From Vanilla planifolia (lineage: Eukaryota; Streptophyta; Magnoliopsida; Asparagales; Orchidaceae): a DNA stretch of 64,000 nt. The position numbers were made by a program, and so were the translations under genes. Below the pieces are notes generated by a model that did no database searches, had not been told where the DNA came from, and saw only the letters and a program-made list of their open reading frames with translations. The stretch is from contig CM043868.1 in assembly GCA_023846275.1 (NCBI GenBank), forward strand, positions 16,525,755 to 16,589,754, in the 5' to 3' direction. Shown in pieces: positions 1 through 10,155 of the stretch; position 1 is the stretch's first letter; every line of letters starts with the position of its first letter.

Positions 1-95
1 CTCCGATCCTAACATCCCAATTCTATTACTCACCCACAACCCCTACCTGTGGCATCTCGAGTTACAGCTTTATAACTTGAGATACCATAGTATTC

Positions 96-960
96 ATGTG
101 TGTTGTTGCACAGGCTAACAGCTATAAGAGTGAATGCAAATTCTTCCAACACTCACTCGAAACTGTTAGTCGAAACATTTATCAAGTACTTCATGACATT
201 CTTGCACTTGCTCCTAACTTAATCATATTTACCCTCAGACATTGTACCTTGTTCCTCTCATATATGACAAAACAAAAAATTTTATCCATATTTTAAATAT
301 GCAATTCGAACATTAGATGGGACACACGTGTTAGCAATTGTTAATAGAAACGAACAAAACAGATTTAAGATTATAAAAGATTTCACTTTCCAAAATCCTT
401 TATCAGTAGTGAACTTTGACAAACAATTTGTTTATGTAGTTTCAAGGTGGGAAGGATCTATTGCTAACATACATGTACCTATGTGGCTATAAAACAAGAC
501 AAATTTAGTGTTTCTCATGGAAATATTATCTTATAGACTCGAGCTATGCAAATACTGAAAAATTTATGACACTAATTAGAAAGTTTAGGTGTCACTTGAG
601 CAAATACAACACAATATAGCAACGTAAGCATGATAAGACGCAGAAGCTGTATAATTACCAACATGCACAACTCAGAAAAGTCGTTGAACAAACCATCAAA
701 AATCTAAAAGAAATGGTCAATGTGCTAACAAACATGAAAACTTCACATTTAGTGTCCAAGTAAATATAGTACTGACTTATTGTGTGTTACATAACATGTT
801 AGGATCAGATTTTAACAAAACAACACAAGAACTACCTCTAAAAGACAACAATGACAACTACTTCTAACAAGAAAGTAATTCAGCTAATGTTGGGATTAGA
901 CATAGAATTACAAGAGACTCATTAGGACGATAATCATGAAACAAGAATAGGTGAGTCAGG
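96..960 (+). pseudogene. PIF/Harbinger transposase relic (DDE_Tnp_4 family)
   Basis: Broken plus-strand coding region that reads as a PIF/Harbinger transposase once frameshifts and stops are ignored. The first open piece (96-296) contains FQHSLETVS followed by an ILALAPNLI segment, typical of the domain's N-terminal part. Around 300-480 a second frame gives LDGTHV (first catalytic Asp), then VVNFD (second Asp) and YVVSRWEGS. Around 650-830 a third stretch gives HAQLRKVVEQT (catalytic Glu in VEQT) and VLTYCVLHNML, the usual C-terminal block. The order matches the family, but there are several frame changes and the segment between the second Asp and the Glu is degraded. No accompanying Myb-like ORF or terminal inverted repeats were seen, and the 5' end may lie outside the window. 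Family assignment is by motif recognition; loss of function is clear. Confidence 0.75.
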
Positions 961-1974
961 TATATTATTACTAAATGATATTTAGAAGACAATTTGATGT
1001 TTTATATTTTTCACAAATAATGTCATATTTACATAAATAATGTGAAAAAAGCTTAGGCCAACAATATTATCGATTTTGACATAATGTGATTAAATACATC
1101 ACATTGTGCAAGACACATGGTAGAATATTTTTTTTGTTTTGTTAATTAAAATTTTTTTAACAGAGTTCTATTATTCTAAAGATTCATCTTTTGGGCTCTT
1201 ACATTGACATAATGATCTGTCAATCACTTGGGGAGCAACTCACATGCAATAATGATGTTTTCTTATAAGACCATTTGTTGATTTGGTTGACATAGTTTGC
1301 ATTACTTTTCTTTAAATGTTATAATGTTTCTTTGGATATTATTAGTTGTATAAGATAATAATCTAAAGATTTGCAACTCTTAATTTAAATTCTAAGATTT
1401 TTAACTTTTGATTACATATAATAATCTTATTTTAAAATATAAAAAAAGTTAAATTTGTTATAAGAAATTGATCATAGGATTTTCAACGTTTTAATTAAAT
1501 TCTAAGATATATAAACTTTAATTAAAACAAATATTAATGAAAATATTATAAGTTTAATACATTAGAAATATTACTCATATAAGATCATTCTTTAACAAGG
1601 TTTGTTTTTTTGAATGTTATCATACTTCTTTGTAACATTTAATTAATAAAAAAATATTAATAAAAAAATTGGAGATTAAATATTTTTAATTTTTTTTACA
1701 AATTAATATTAAAATAACTAAATAATAAATATTTCATACACAATTATATGTATATAAATATTAGTTTTTAATATTTTTTATTATATACATATTTGTGAGA
1801 AATAAAATTTAAATATTTAATACATACTTGTGTATCATGTTAATACATACTTGCGTATCATGCCAAGAGAAAGCAAGAACAAATTAAATTATTAACTTGG
1901 AATTAAGTTAATTACAAAAATAATCAGTTTATCTTAAACCTAATATATATATATATATATTAAATTTTTTTTTT
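961..1974. other. AT-rich spacer, no gene seen
   Basis: Very AT-rich sequence with short homopolymer and TA runs (for example around 1943-1960). I see no coding region, RNA gene or clear element boundary. Confidence 0.6.
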
Positions 1975-2154
1975 TTAACACAACCTAACCTAAATAATAG
2001 TTAAAATACAAAATTACTCTAACCCAATTTAGTTTGGGATAACAAGCAAACATAATTTCATTCCTTAACACAACCTAACCTAAATAATAGTTAAAATACA
2101 AAATTACTCTAACCCAATTTAGTTTGGGATATCAAGCCAACATAATTTCATTCC
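1975..2154. repeat. 90-bp tandem duplication
   Basis: Two head-to-tail copies (1975-2064 and 2065-2154), each starting TTAACACAACCTAACC and ending CATAATTTCATTCC. They differ at only about two positions, so the duplication is recent. A third unit may begin at 2155 (TTAACCCC) but diverges at once. No coding content. Confidence 0.9.
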
Positions 2155-2535
2155 TTAACCCCATTAACACATGAATAACTAGGTTAGCCTAACCACAACT
2201 ATTGTCAAATGTATGAGTTATAGGATCTTATCCTTATAATAAAAGTGAAGGAAAGACCTGAATTGGCTACATGTGTAGTTGAATTCATTGCTAGCAAAGT
2301 TGAACAACTTTTTTTATTATGTCAAGTTATTGCATGGTAAGGATATGTCCCTCTTGTGCGATTTGATCTCCAACTTCTTTAAGGGATGAAGCTATTGGAC
2401 AATCTAGTTTGATGTATTCTTACATACATAAATACACATACCAAAAGACATACACAGACAAAAATAGACAGAGAAACGAACAAATGCACGCACAAACAAG
2501 AACATGCATGCACACGCATACACACATATGTATGT
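2155..2535. other. Non-coding spacer
   Basis: No gene seen. A stretch at about 2425-2530 is rich in ACACA/CATACA-type short runs (repeated ACATAC, ACACAC and GCACGCAC words), a low-complexity patch just before the tandem triplication. Confidence 0.5.
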
Positions 2536-2539
2536 ATAG

Positions 2540-3345
2540 CTTTAGTTAAATTTCAAAGCATAAATCAATTTCTTTATGTAGGCATACACAAAATTGCTAA
2601 GAATAAGAACAAAGTTCATGAAACACCAACTAAATGTTAAATCAAAGTATGTCCCTATGAAATAAAAGAGTATTTTTAGCTCAATGAAGCAAGAGATCAT
2701 CAAGGTCGAGATCAAGAAGCTGCTTGAGACAGACATCATTCCTCTAATCTAGCATTTGTACAAGTGTGAAAAAATTGTTCAAGAGAAGAAATTGATTTCA
2801 CACATTTCATCACTAATTGAAACACTTCTATCATTTAGTTGAATTTCAAAGCATGCATCAATTTCTTTATGTAGGCATACACAAATGTGTTGAGAATAAG
2901 AACGAAGAAGTTCATGAGAACCAACTAAATGTTAGATCAAAACATGTTCCCATGAGACAAAAGAAGAGTATTTTTAGCTCAATGAAGCAAGAGATCATCA
3001 AGGTCGAGATCAAGAAGCTCCTTGAGGCAAGCATCATTCCTCCAATCTAGAATTTGAACATGTTTGAAAAACTTGTTCAAGTGAAGTAAGCATTTGATTT
3101 CACAAATTTCATCACTAACTAAAACACTTCTACCCTTTAGTTGAATTTCAAAGCATAAATCAATTTCTTTATTTAGGCATACACAAATAAATTGAGAACA
3201 AGAATGAAGTTCATGAAAAGTTAGATCAAAATAAATTCCCATAAGACAAAATAAGAGTATTTTTAGCTCAATGAAGTAAGAGATTATCAAGTTCAAGATC
3301 AAGAAGCTCCTTGAGACAAGCATCATTCCTCAAATCTAGCATTTG
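2540..3345 (+). repeat. Tandem triplication (about 300-bp unit) derived from a Ty3/gypsy polyprotein
   Basis: Three head-to-tail copies. The shared landmark CAAAGCAT..ATCAATTTCTTTAT occurs at about 2553, 2848 and 3149, giving periods of about 295 and 301 bp. The middle copy has the longest plus-strand frame (2817-3050). Its end reads MRQKKSIFSSMKQEII followed by VEIKKLLEASIIPPI, which resembles the linker and start of Ty3/gypsy reverse transcriptase, where the usual pattern is a charged stretch followed by EEVxKLLEAGFI. The copies have drifted by substitutions and small indels. A satellite-like array seeded from a retrotransposon fragment is my reading. The triplication itself is directly visible. 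Confidence 0.85.
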
Positions 3346-3449
3346 AACAAATTTGAATAAGAATGATAAAGAAAGAAACATGATTTAATCATCGATACAT
3401 ACACCCTCTACTAGGTAAAACCTTTTAATCTAAATAATGCAGGTGTGAC

Positions 3450-4620
3450 ACGCTAGCAAATGATCAACTCTATTTTCGACACCTTGGAAACATTCAAAAG
3501 AAAAAAAAAAAAAACCTTATTCCTCGCATGTGTGCCTCCAAGGCTTCGTTTAATAAGCTTTGGGTTCTTAATCTTGGAAAGAGAGATAGAAGTAAGTCTT
3601 AACAATGTACAAGTTCTCAAAGATGCCTTCACATACAATTATAAGTGCGTTAAAAAACCTAGTAAGAAAAAGTTTTGGATTCAACCCCTCTATAAAGTGG
3701 AGAGATTAAAATCACTCTTTAAAACATCATACAACAAGGTCAAAATTGAGTAGACAAAGGCATGAAAGAAGTCATTTCTAGACCTCAAAAATATCTAACC
3801 CAACTTCTAACTTTAGTAATCCCTAAAAGGATGAAATGTTCCCTCTATATTTGGCCAAGATAGAGAAGTCAGCTTAGCTCAATCTTCATTAAAGCACAAT
3901 AAAATCCAACTATCAAACTACAACACCAACCACACTGAAAGATGCAAACTCAATAACCTCTAGTCAAGAGACTTGCATTGGATTTGATGATGACATCAAG
4001 ACTAAAATATATCTCTAGAACCAGAAGATTAACATGGTCAACAACAAGCCACTTTGTCGCATTCTATGAACAAACGACGTGACAAGAAAACTTAGAAAAA
4101 ATTGTGATGGAACTTATTAGCGACTATGATATTAGCTATGTTTTCTATCAAATATTAGATACTTGCCAACTACGTAGTCATTTGGGTGGTTTTGGAGCTT
4201 CTTCAACCAAGAGGTATCTCATTATCATCTAAGAGCATAACAAGAAGATTTTTTAATCTTGAGCAATTTCAAGGATGTCATGTTGGGGCATTTCATCTAC
4301 ATCGCTTTTCCCATGACTAACAAATAGGCAGAGTAGAATATTCTCTGTCGGGGTAGGACTAACCCATGACCTATTGACCAAGCTGCTAGTGTCCCATGAC
4401 AACCCCCATCTAATTGTGAGCCAAGTCAAGGAATTCGAGATCTAGCTCTCAAGCGATTTGGCCAACAGACCTAAAAACTTCTATCACAATTCAAGGATAT
4501 TATTGATTTGAAAAAGACATTCAAGGAATTTAAACAAAGCTTAGTTAAGACAAATGTGTGGAAGCTGATTTTTTAGGCAATGCTGTGTTTCTAAGCTTCA
4601 TGTTGGGACCTCTACATGAC
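3450..4620 (+). pseudogene. Probable Ty3/gypsy polyprotein relic (RNase H-like part)
   Basis: No intact ORF beyond a 97-codon frame at 3460-3753 that I do not recognise. At about 4314-4440 the plus strand reads TNK-stop-AE-stop-N, then LVSHDNPHLIVSQVK, resembling the archaeal-type RNase H of Tat-like Ty3/gypsy elements (pattern NNxAEYEAL ... SDSQLxVxQV). This would fit downstream of the reverse-transcriptase-like fragments in the triplication at 2.5-3.3 kb, in the same orientation. Stops are frequent and the assignment is tentative. Confidence 0.4.
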
Positions 4621-4639
4621 TTGGTGTTTACATTAGAGC

Positions 4640-4900
4640 ACAATGGCACAAGTCGACACAATTTAGATTGGCTTGGTCTGGTTCGACGCATTTGGATCCA
4701 TTCGATGTGATTTGACTCAATTTAGTTTGATTAAGTGCAATTTGGCTAGTTCTGGTTCGGCTCTGTCCAATTCAGTTTGGTTGGCCCCAGTTCGATGTGT
4801 CTAGACACAATCTGACATGTGCTAGACCATAACAGTGACATGTGCTAGACACAATTTGGGCACAAAGGCATGTGGTTAAATGTGGTTTGGGTCAACTGGA
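4640..4900. repeat. Degenerate short-phrase repeat region
   Basis: Phrases such as GGTTCGA, TTCGATGTG, CAATTTGG, CAATTTAG and TCTGGTTCGGC recur at irregular short spacing, giving a low-complexity block less AT-rich than its surroundings. It lies downstream of the RNase H-like relic, so it may be the untranslated part of the same element. No coding meaning seen. Confidence 0.5.
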
Positions 4901-7900
4901 CGTAATCTAGCACATTCTAAGGGTATCAAAGGATGTGGTCAGGCATGGAGGGCACAATTGAGCATTGTGAGCAAACATGTGAGGCTTAGGTAAACCACGT
5001 GAAGACACGAGAGAGTTCTTGAGATGTGCACGAGATGTTGGCGGAGACTAAAGCCCTTGGGTGGAGTGAGAGAAAGGGTTTCGCAGCCAAAGGAGTTTGG
5101 GAAAACAAACTGCCTTGTTGGTGAAGAAGAGATGCAAAAGCTTGGAGAAGAAGAAGAGGATTTTTAGGTGAGAGGAAGAAGAACTTCGCTGTGATCAAAG
5201 AAAGGTTTCTAGAACCAAACCTAGCATGTTTAGGGTTGTAAGGACCTCTAGCAATGAGGAAAAACCTTTAGGCTTGAGCAGAGGGAAATCTCTAGTTGGT
5301 TCCTCTAAGGAAGAGAAGGTCAATGAAATTCACTTACTTTCAATGCCCTTAAATTACAGATAGGGGACTTTTTATAGCCTTGTTCGGTGAATACCGCCAA
5401 ACCAACTGCACTCATCTTCTCCTATATTCTTGCATGATTTGGCAAGTGTTCAAAAAAGTATGTTCGATAAGTATTGAGGATATTTTTCTTTTATTTCTTC
5501 AAATATCAATATTCAAGTTCCTTGAAATGAAAAGCAGATAGCATGTGATTTAGTCAAGTACGATAACAAGGCATTACAAACATAAATGTAACCTCGTGAA
5601 GTTATGTGGAGGAGGATGTCATGCAAATCAACTCTTGACCCAGTTGGATGTACCATTTCGTTGTTTAGCACAAGCCTCCCAATATAATCTCGTCAATGGT
5701 CAACTACAAAGTCCGATTTGCAGCAGTTGCTAAGGTGTCTCTATCTTGTAATGAGGCCATTGCAATCATGAGGAAATCTACATAAGAGAATGCAACAACA
5801 ATTCATCCATAGAACATAACATTAATAGGACCTTATCAAATAACATACACAAGGCCATGACAACAATTGAGAATCAATTGCAGTACCATGTCAATATTCA
5901 AAAAGGGTCATCATACCATTGTTGACATATTGAAGGCTATAATGCATCTTGCCATACAATCTACGCCTATGTTAGTGTCTACACATCACATTAGACTACA
6001 AGGAATATTTACACCAAAAGCAAAGTATAAGAAAATCTATCTTGAGGAAAAAAGGTTTTGATCCTATCATACTCAATCCAATTCCATCGTAGAAGAGTCC
6101 ACCAAATACCACTCGAGAAAATTAGTCACCACCTTATCAACCTCATAAGATCCTAGTTGTTAGTGTATTCACTAACAACAATAGCCAGCCCCTTTGAATG
6201 CTACTATTTTCCATTTTTCCAAGTCTTATTTACCATGTAAAAGGCTTGAGCTCACCCCCACCCAACCCCCTACGAGGCCAAACTTGTAGTCTTTTGAGAT
6301 AGTTGGTTTCTTGATATCTTTGACACGCCAGGTTTTCCCTATTCTTGAGGCTTTTTGTGTAAAAAGTGTCCTATCATTGATCAAATTTGCATTTACTCAC
6401 ATTTGAGCACCATTCATCCCTTTCTGTACTTCCTAAGCCAATCAAACTATCCTTAGAGTAAATCCATACACATTTCACCCATGACCAAAAATCTAATCAA
6501 CCAAATATAAGATGCAAATAACAATAATGTATATCATTGCAAAGACCATGTTTATCAATATACTTCAATAAATTTACAAACAGTTTACAACACGATCTAT
6601 GAAGTTAACTTGAACATTTTGATATTCTTAACTTATTGCGATATATGGATGAATTTTGTTATATTGTCATACAAGTAGCCTATTTAGTGTATACCCTAAT
6701 TGTTATTGGCATTCAATCGGGTATAGGATAAAACTATAAAAAAAAAATTCATTAAGTCTATATTTGATATTAGGAACACTAATGAATTCTAATTTATACT
6801 TTCATAGACTTTGATACTCTACTTATATATGAATATACTTTATATTATAACTTGAAAACTTTATACTTTGAGGCATCAACTTATCTATTTTGTGTGCTAA
6901 CAACATCAATGCTTAGCTATAATCAAATATATATACTATTAGTGGCACATAAGCATCTGTGTAGGTGAGTTGTAGCATACAATCCAAACTGATGGTTGGC
7001 CATGGCGGTAACTTACCTTCTAGGATCAAGAACCTTTTGTCTTGCCTACTGTACCATGTAAAACTCTTTCTCTGGTTTATCACCAGCAACTCGCTCAAGA
7101 TACCAAAGTCAATGGTGGGGAACTAAACAAAGAAGTTTATATGCTTAATATACTTTAATATAATTATATTAAAAATACTATACGGGAAAGTCAAATAAAG
7201 TTTACAAGTACATTGCACAACATTATAAGCAAGCACACAAAGTATAAAATACTAAAAACAAAATTAAGAATACTTAAAAGTATACTATACTAATAAATCG
7301 AAATATGCTTAGGATAAATGCGAGCATTAAAACTTATGAAACTATAGCCAAATATGTTGCATTAAATCAACTAAACTATATCAAGTATAATTCAAGCATA
7401 AGCTAAAAGTGCGCTTAAGTATATCTAAATTTATACCAGATATAAAACTTATTAAAAAAATATACACAAATAAATTACATAGCTATAAAAATAACAAAAG
7501 ATATACAACAAACTAAAACACAAAAAAATTGATTGGCAGTTAGGTAAGGTTTATATATAAAAAGAAATGACTACAATTTAAGTACTCATAAATGCTAGTC
7601 AATTAAGATAATATTAGTGTAAAAATACAATAAAATGGGCATGTAATTGATTCCTATAAACATATGAGCAACTACAAGAGGATTAGTGTAAAAATAAAAA
7701 AAATGAAACTAATTGCAAAAGTTAATGCTAAAATAGGTGTAAGAAAAGACAATAATAGCATATGCTATACAAAAATATAAAAAACACATTACTTCATCAA
7801 CAATTAAGACAAGTAATTTAATCATACACTAAGTGTGCACAATAACAATTGCCTTTGGTAAACTATGGATAAACTTTTGTCATATCAGAACATAATTGAA

Positions 7901-8160
7901 TGATCCAAAATGCTTCCTAAGGGTATCCAAGGGAAACATCAGTTAGTACCCTCCCAACAACCCTATATAACTAATTGTATCCCCAAAAAACTCTGTTCTC
8001 TAGGATAAAAGATATATGTCCTCCTTCCTGGCTAGTTGGTCAAGTGCTAATTAGACCGATGCCCCATCACCCTTGAAATGCACATTCCTTTAAAGTGGTC
8101 CTAGGAAGTCTATTAGTAACTTCTCCCGCAGTTTCCATGGATCGAGTCATTCATAGCCTT
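4900..8160. other. Intergenic region without a recognisable gene
   Basis: Only short chance ORFs with no recognisable motif. The part at about 4980-5420 is less AT-rich and purine-rich (AGAAGAAG runs), and could be old LTR or untranslated retroelement sequence, but I found no paired copy in the window. From about 6480 onward it is strongly AT-rich. Confidence 0.5.
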
Positions 8161-8169
8161 GGCTAAGGA

Positions 8170-8758
8170 TAAGGCTGAATCCATACACTTTGTCAAATCA
8201 AGATCCCTTTTTTTATTTTATAATTGAAAAGTTTCTCAAAGGGGCTCCTATAGGGGAACTTCTAAATCGGTCTTTTCCCATATTATACCCAAACAACAAG
8301 ACTAATCAATTCAACTATGATAAAAAGGACAAAACACTATTTTGATTCCCACGGACTTGGCTCCCATACTGGAGCAAGATGCATTATGTGACATAGTAAG
8401 TGTCTTTAATAAAATAGGCTGTAGCCAACTTTTCAGAAAACCCTATTTTAATCTCTCAAGTTAACTTATCATCAAATATAATTTGAGGCTAACTAAAACA
8501 AACCACGGTTGGGAACTTAAAATTTCTTACAATCGGATACATTATTAATAACTATGAGCTACTCGAGTTAATTTACCCTATCCCACTCCACACAATGCCT
8601 TTTGAGTAAATCTGTTAAAATAGAACATCAGATACAAAATAAAAAGTTGCAGTAGGGATTTAAACTCAACAACGGAGTCCTGATATATTTACCAAACTAG
8701 AAAGAGGAAGAAGATGGCACAAACAGGCGATATTAAAGGGGGCGGATGTTACTTGTTG
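8170..8758. repeat. 3' flank of UBL5, duplicated at 41.08-41.57 kb
   Basis: The 3' flank of UBL5 matches 41085-41570 over most of its length. Shared landmarks include the AAGGGG..CC..A..AGGGGAACTTCT block near 8238 and 41155, GCTACTC..AGCTAATTTACCCTA near 8560 and 41370, and CTGATATATTTAC.AAACTAGAAAGA just before the gene. This shows that the duplication included flanking DNA and was not a retroposed mRNA. Any polyadenylation site of UBL5 should lie here; none was identified. Confidence 0.75.
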
Positions 8759-8980
8759 CTAATTGTAATAGAGCTCCAGACCCATGCCATCGTGGATCTC
8801 GTAGTCCTTAAGGGTTATGTGGTCCTTGTAGATTGTATACCACTTTTGTATGCGGATCTTGTCGGCCCTCGTCCCCGTCTGAGCTGCCACTAGCTTCTTA
8901 AGATCGCCGACGGTGTCGTCGTCGTTGCATTTCACCCGCACCTTCTTTCCCAATCGATCGTTCAACACCACCTCGATCAT
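8759..8980 (-). CDS. UBL5: Ubiquitin-like protein 5 (Hub1/UBL5)
   Basis: Complete single-exon gene for a 73-residue ubiquitin-like protein. It starts [18 protein letters not shown] and ends GMGLELYYN. The full length, the [20 protein letters not shown] block and the C-terminal di-tyrosine followed by Asn, with no Gly-Gly tail, are hallmarks of UBL5/Hub1, which is not processed or conjugated like ubiquitin. Family knowledge: it binds spliceosomal proteins non-covalently and modulates pre-mRNA splicing in the nucleus. The start is fixed by the family N terminus at 8980, preceded by GGAGGATAAG. The coding region is markedly more GC-rich than its surroundings. The gene lies 855 bp downstream of the ERMP1 stop on the same strand. 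A broken copy sits at 41.58-41.76 kb. It appears intact, with no frameshift or missing residue. Confidence 0.96.
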   Translation of the reverse strand: MIEVVLNDRLGKKVRVKCNDDDTVGDLKKLVAAQTGTRADKIRIQKWYTIYKDHITLKDYEIHDGMGLELYYN

Positions 8981-9835
8981 CTTATCCTCCTTTCTTTATC
9001 GGCAACCGGTTTTTTCTTCTCAGGCGGCGACTCACAGTAACCCTTATTCTGTTTCTAAATTCCTACACCCTTTTCGCTATCGATTATGTCCAAGTGATTA
9101 ACGAATCTGATTATATTTCAATAATAGATATACCATTTATCTTATTATTATATTATTTTAATAATTTAAAATGTCTTCAAATTATATTATTATTATTATT
9201 TTGATTCTTAAATAAAAAATCAAATAATAATTTCATCAGTTAATTAAAATTATATTTCTTAATAACAAATCATCAGTTATATAACTTTTTTTAACATGAT
9301 TTAAGGTCAATATTTTTACACTTATTTTTTAAATAATTTTCATATAAAATAATGTCAAATCAGCCCGAAATTAATATTTAATAATCCATATCATAATACT
9401 TACTGCATAAAATACTAAAAATGCTGAATAAATTCAAGACAAAGCTGTTAGTGGATTTAATTGCGATATTTTTCTTTTCCCGAAGCGAAACACTTTATCG
9501 AAGATTTTAAATTAATTTATCTTCTAAAGATCAGTAGTTTTTTCTTTAGAACTTAAAAGACTGCTTAATCTTATCTTCATTGGTTTAATTTCTTAATCAA
9601 CTTCAAAATATAATTTGAAATAACATCACATCCTTAATGTAACATTTTTATTATTTAAATCAATCAGTGGCAGTTTCATGAGTACTAAAATCATGATCTC
9701 AATATTATTTTTTAAAAATAATATTATATAAATATATCATCAAATCAAATATTCAAAAGATTTAAAAATTATTACTTAGCATATCTATCTGTAAACCAAA
9801 CCACGATACTACAAAAGAAGCTGGAGATGATAATA
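8981..9835. other. UBL5 5' region and UBL5/ERMP1 intergenic spacer
   Basis: The first 110 bp next to UBL5 (8981-9090) are less AT-rich and pyrimidine-rich on the plus strand (purine-rich in the sense strand), and probably hold the UBL5 5' UTR and core promoter. The rest to 9835 is very AT-rich and must contain the ERMP1 3' UTR. No TATA box or polyadenylation signal could be singled out. The part from about 9665 onward matches 42.51-42.78 kb of the duplicate block. Confidence 0.6.
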
Positions 9836-10155
9836 TCACATAAGGGCCTCGGCCTTGAAATCAGCAGGTAGGCTTGTAAGGAATGCAAAGTTGTGAGGAT
9901 GAGTGGATTTGCCGAAGAGCGAACACCAAGGAGGAAGCTTCTCAAGAACTCTTGCAGTCTTTGGTGTGATTCTGCTGTCGTCTGCCCTTAACTTAAGCAA
10001 GAGAGGAGAACCTTCTGCATTTCCTTCACCCTCTTCTGCCCAGATGAGCTTCAAGTAAAACTTAGTTGGCGATTCCTTCCCACCCGAGAACTGGATGATA
10101 TGCCATCCATCTACACTGCTCTTTTCTCCGGTTGAAACTAATTCTTCGGAGTCCA
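9836..10155 (-). CDS. ERMP1: ERMP1 exon 13 (last)
   Basis: Residues 802-907 and a TGA stop. Contains SSVDGWHIIQFSGG and the terminal LPPWCSLFGKSTHPHN block characteristic of plant ERMP1-like proteins. Ends EALM. Confidence 0.92.

Noticed and set aside
8913..9101. Plus-strand 62-codon ORF
   Set aside because: Antisense to the UBL5 start and 5' region; no recognisable motif.
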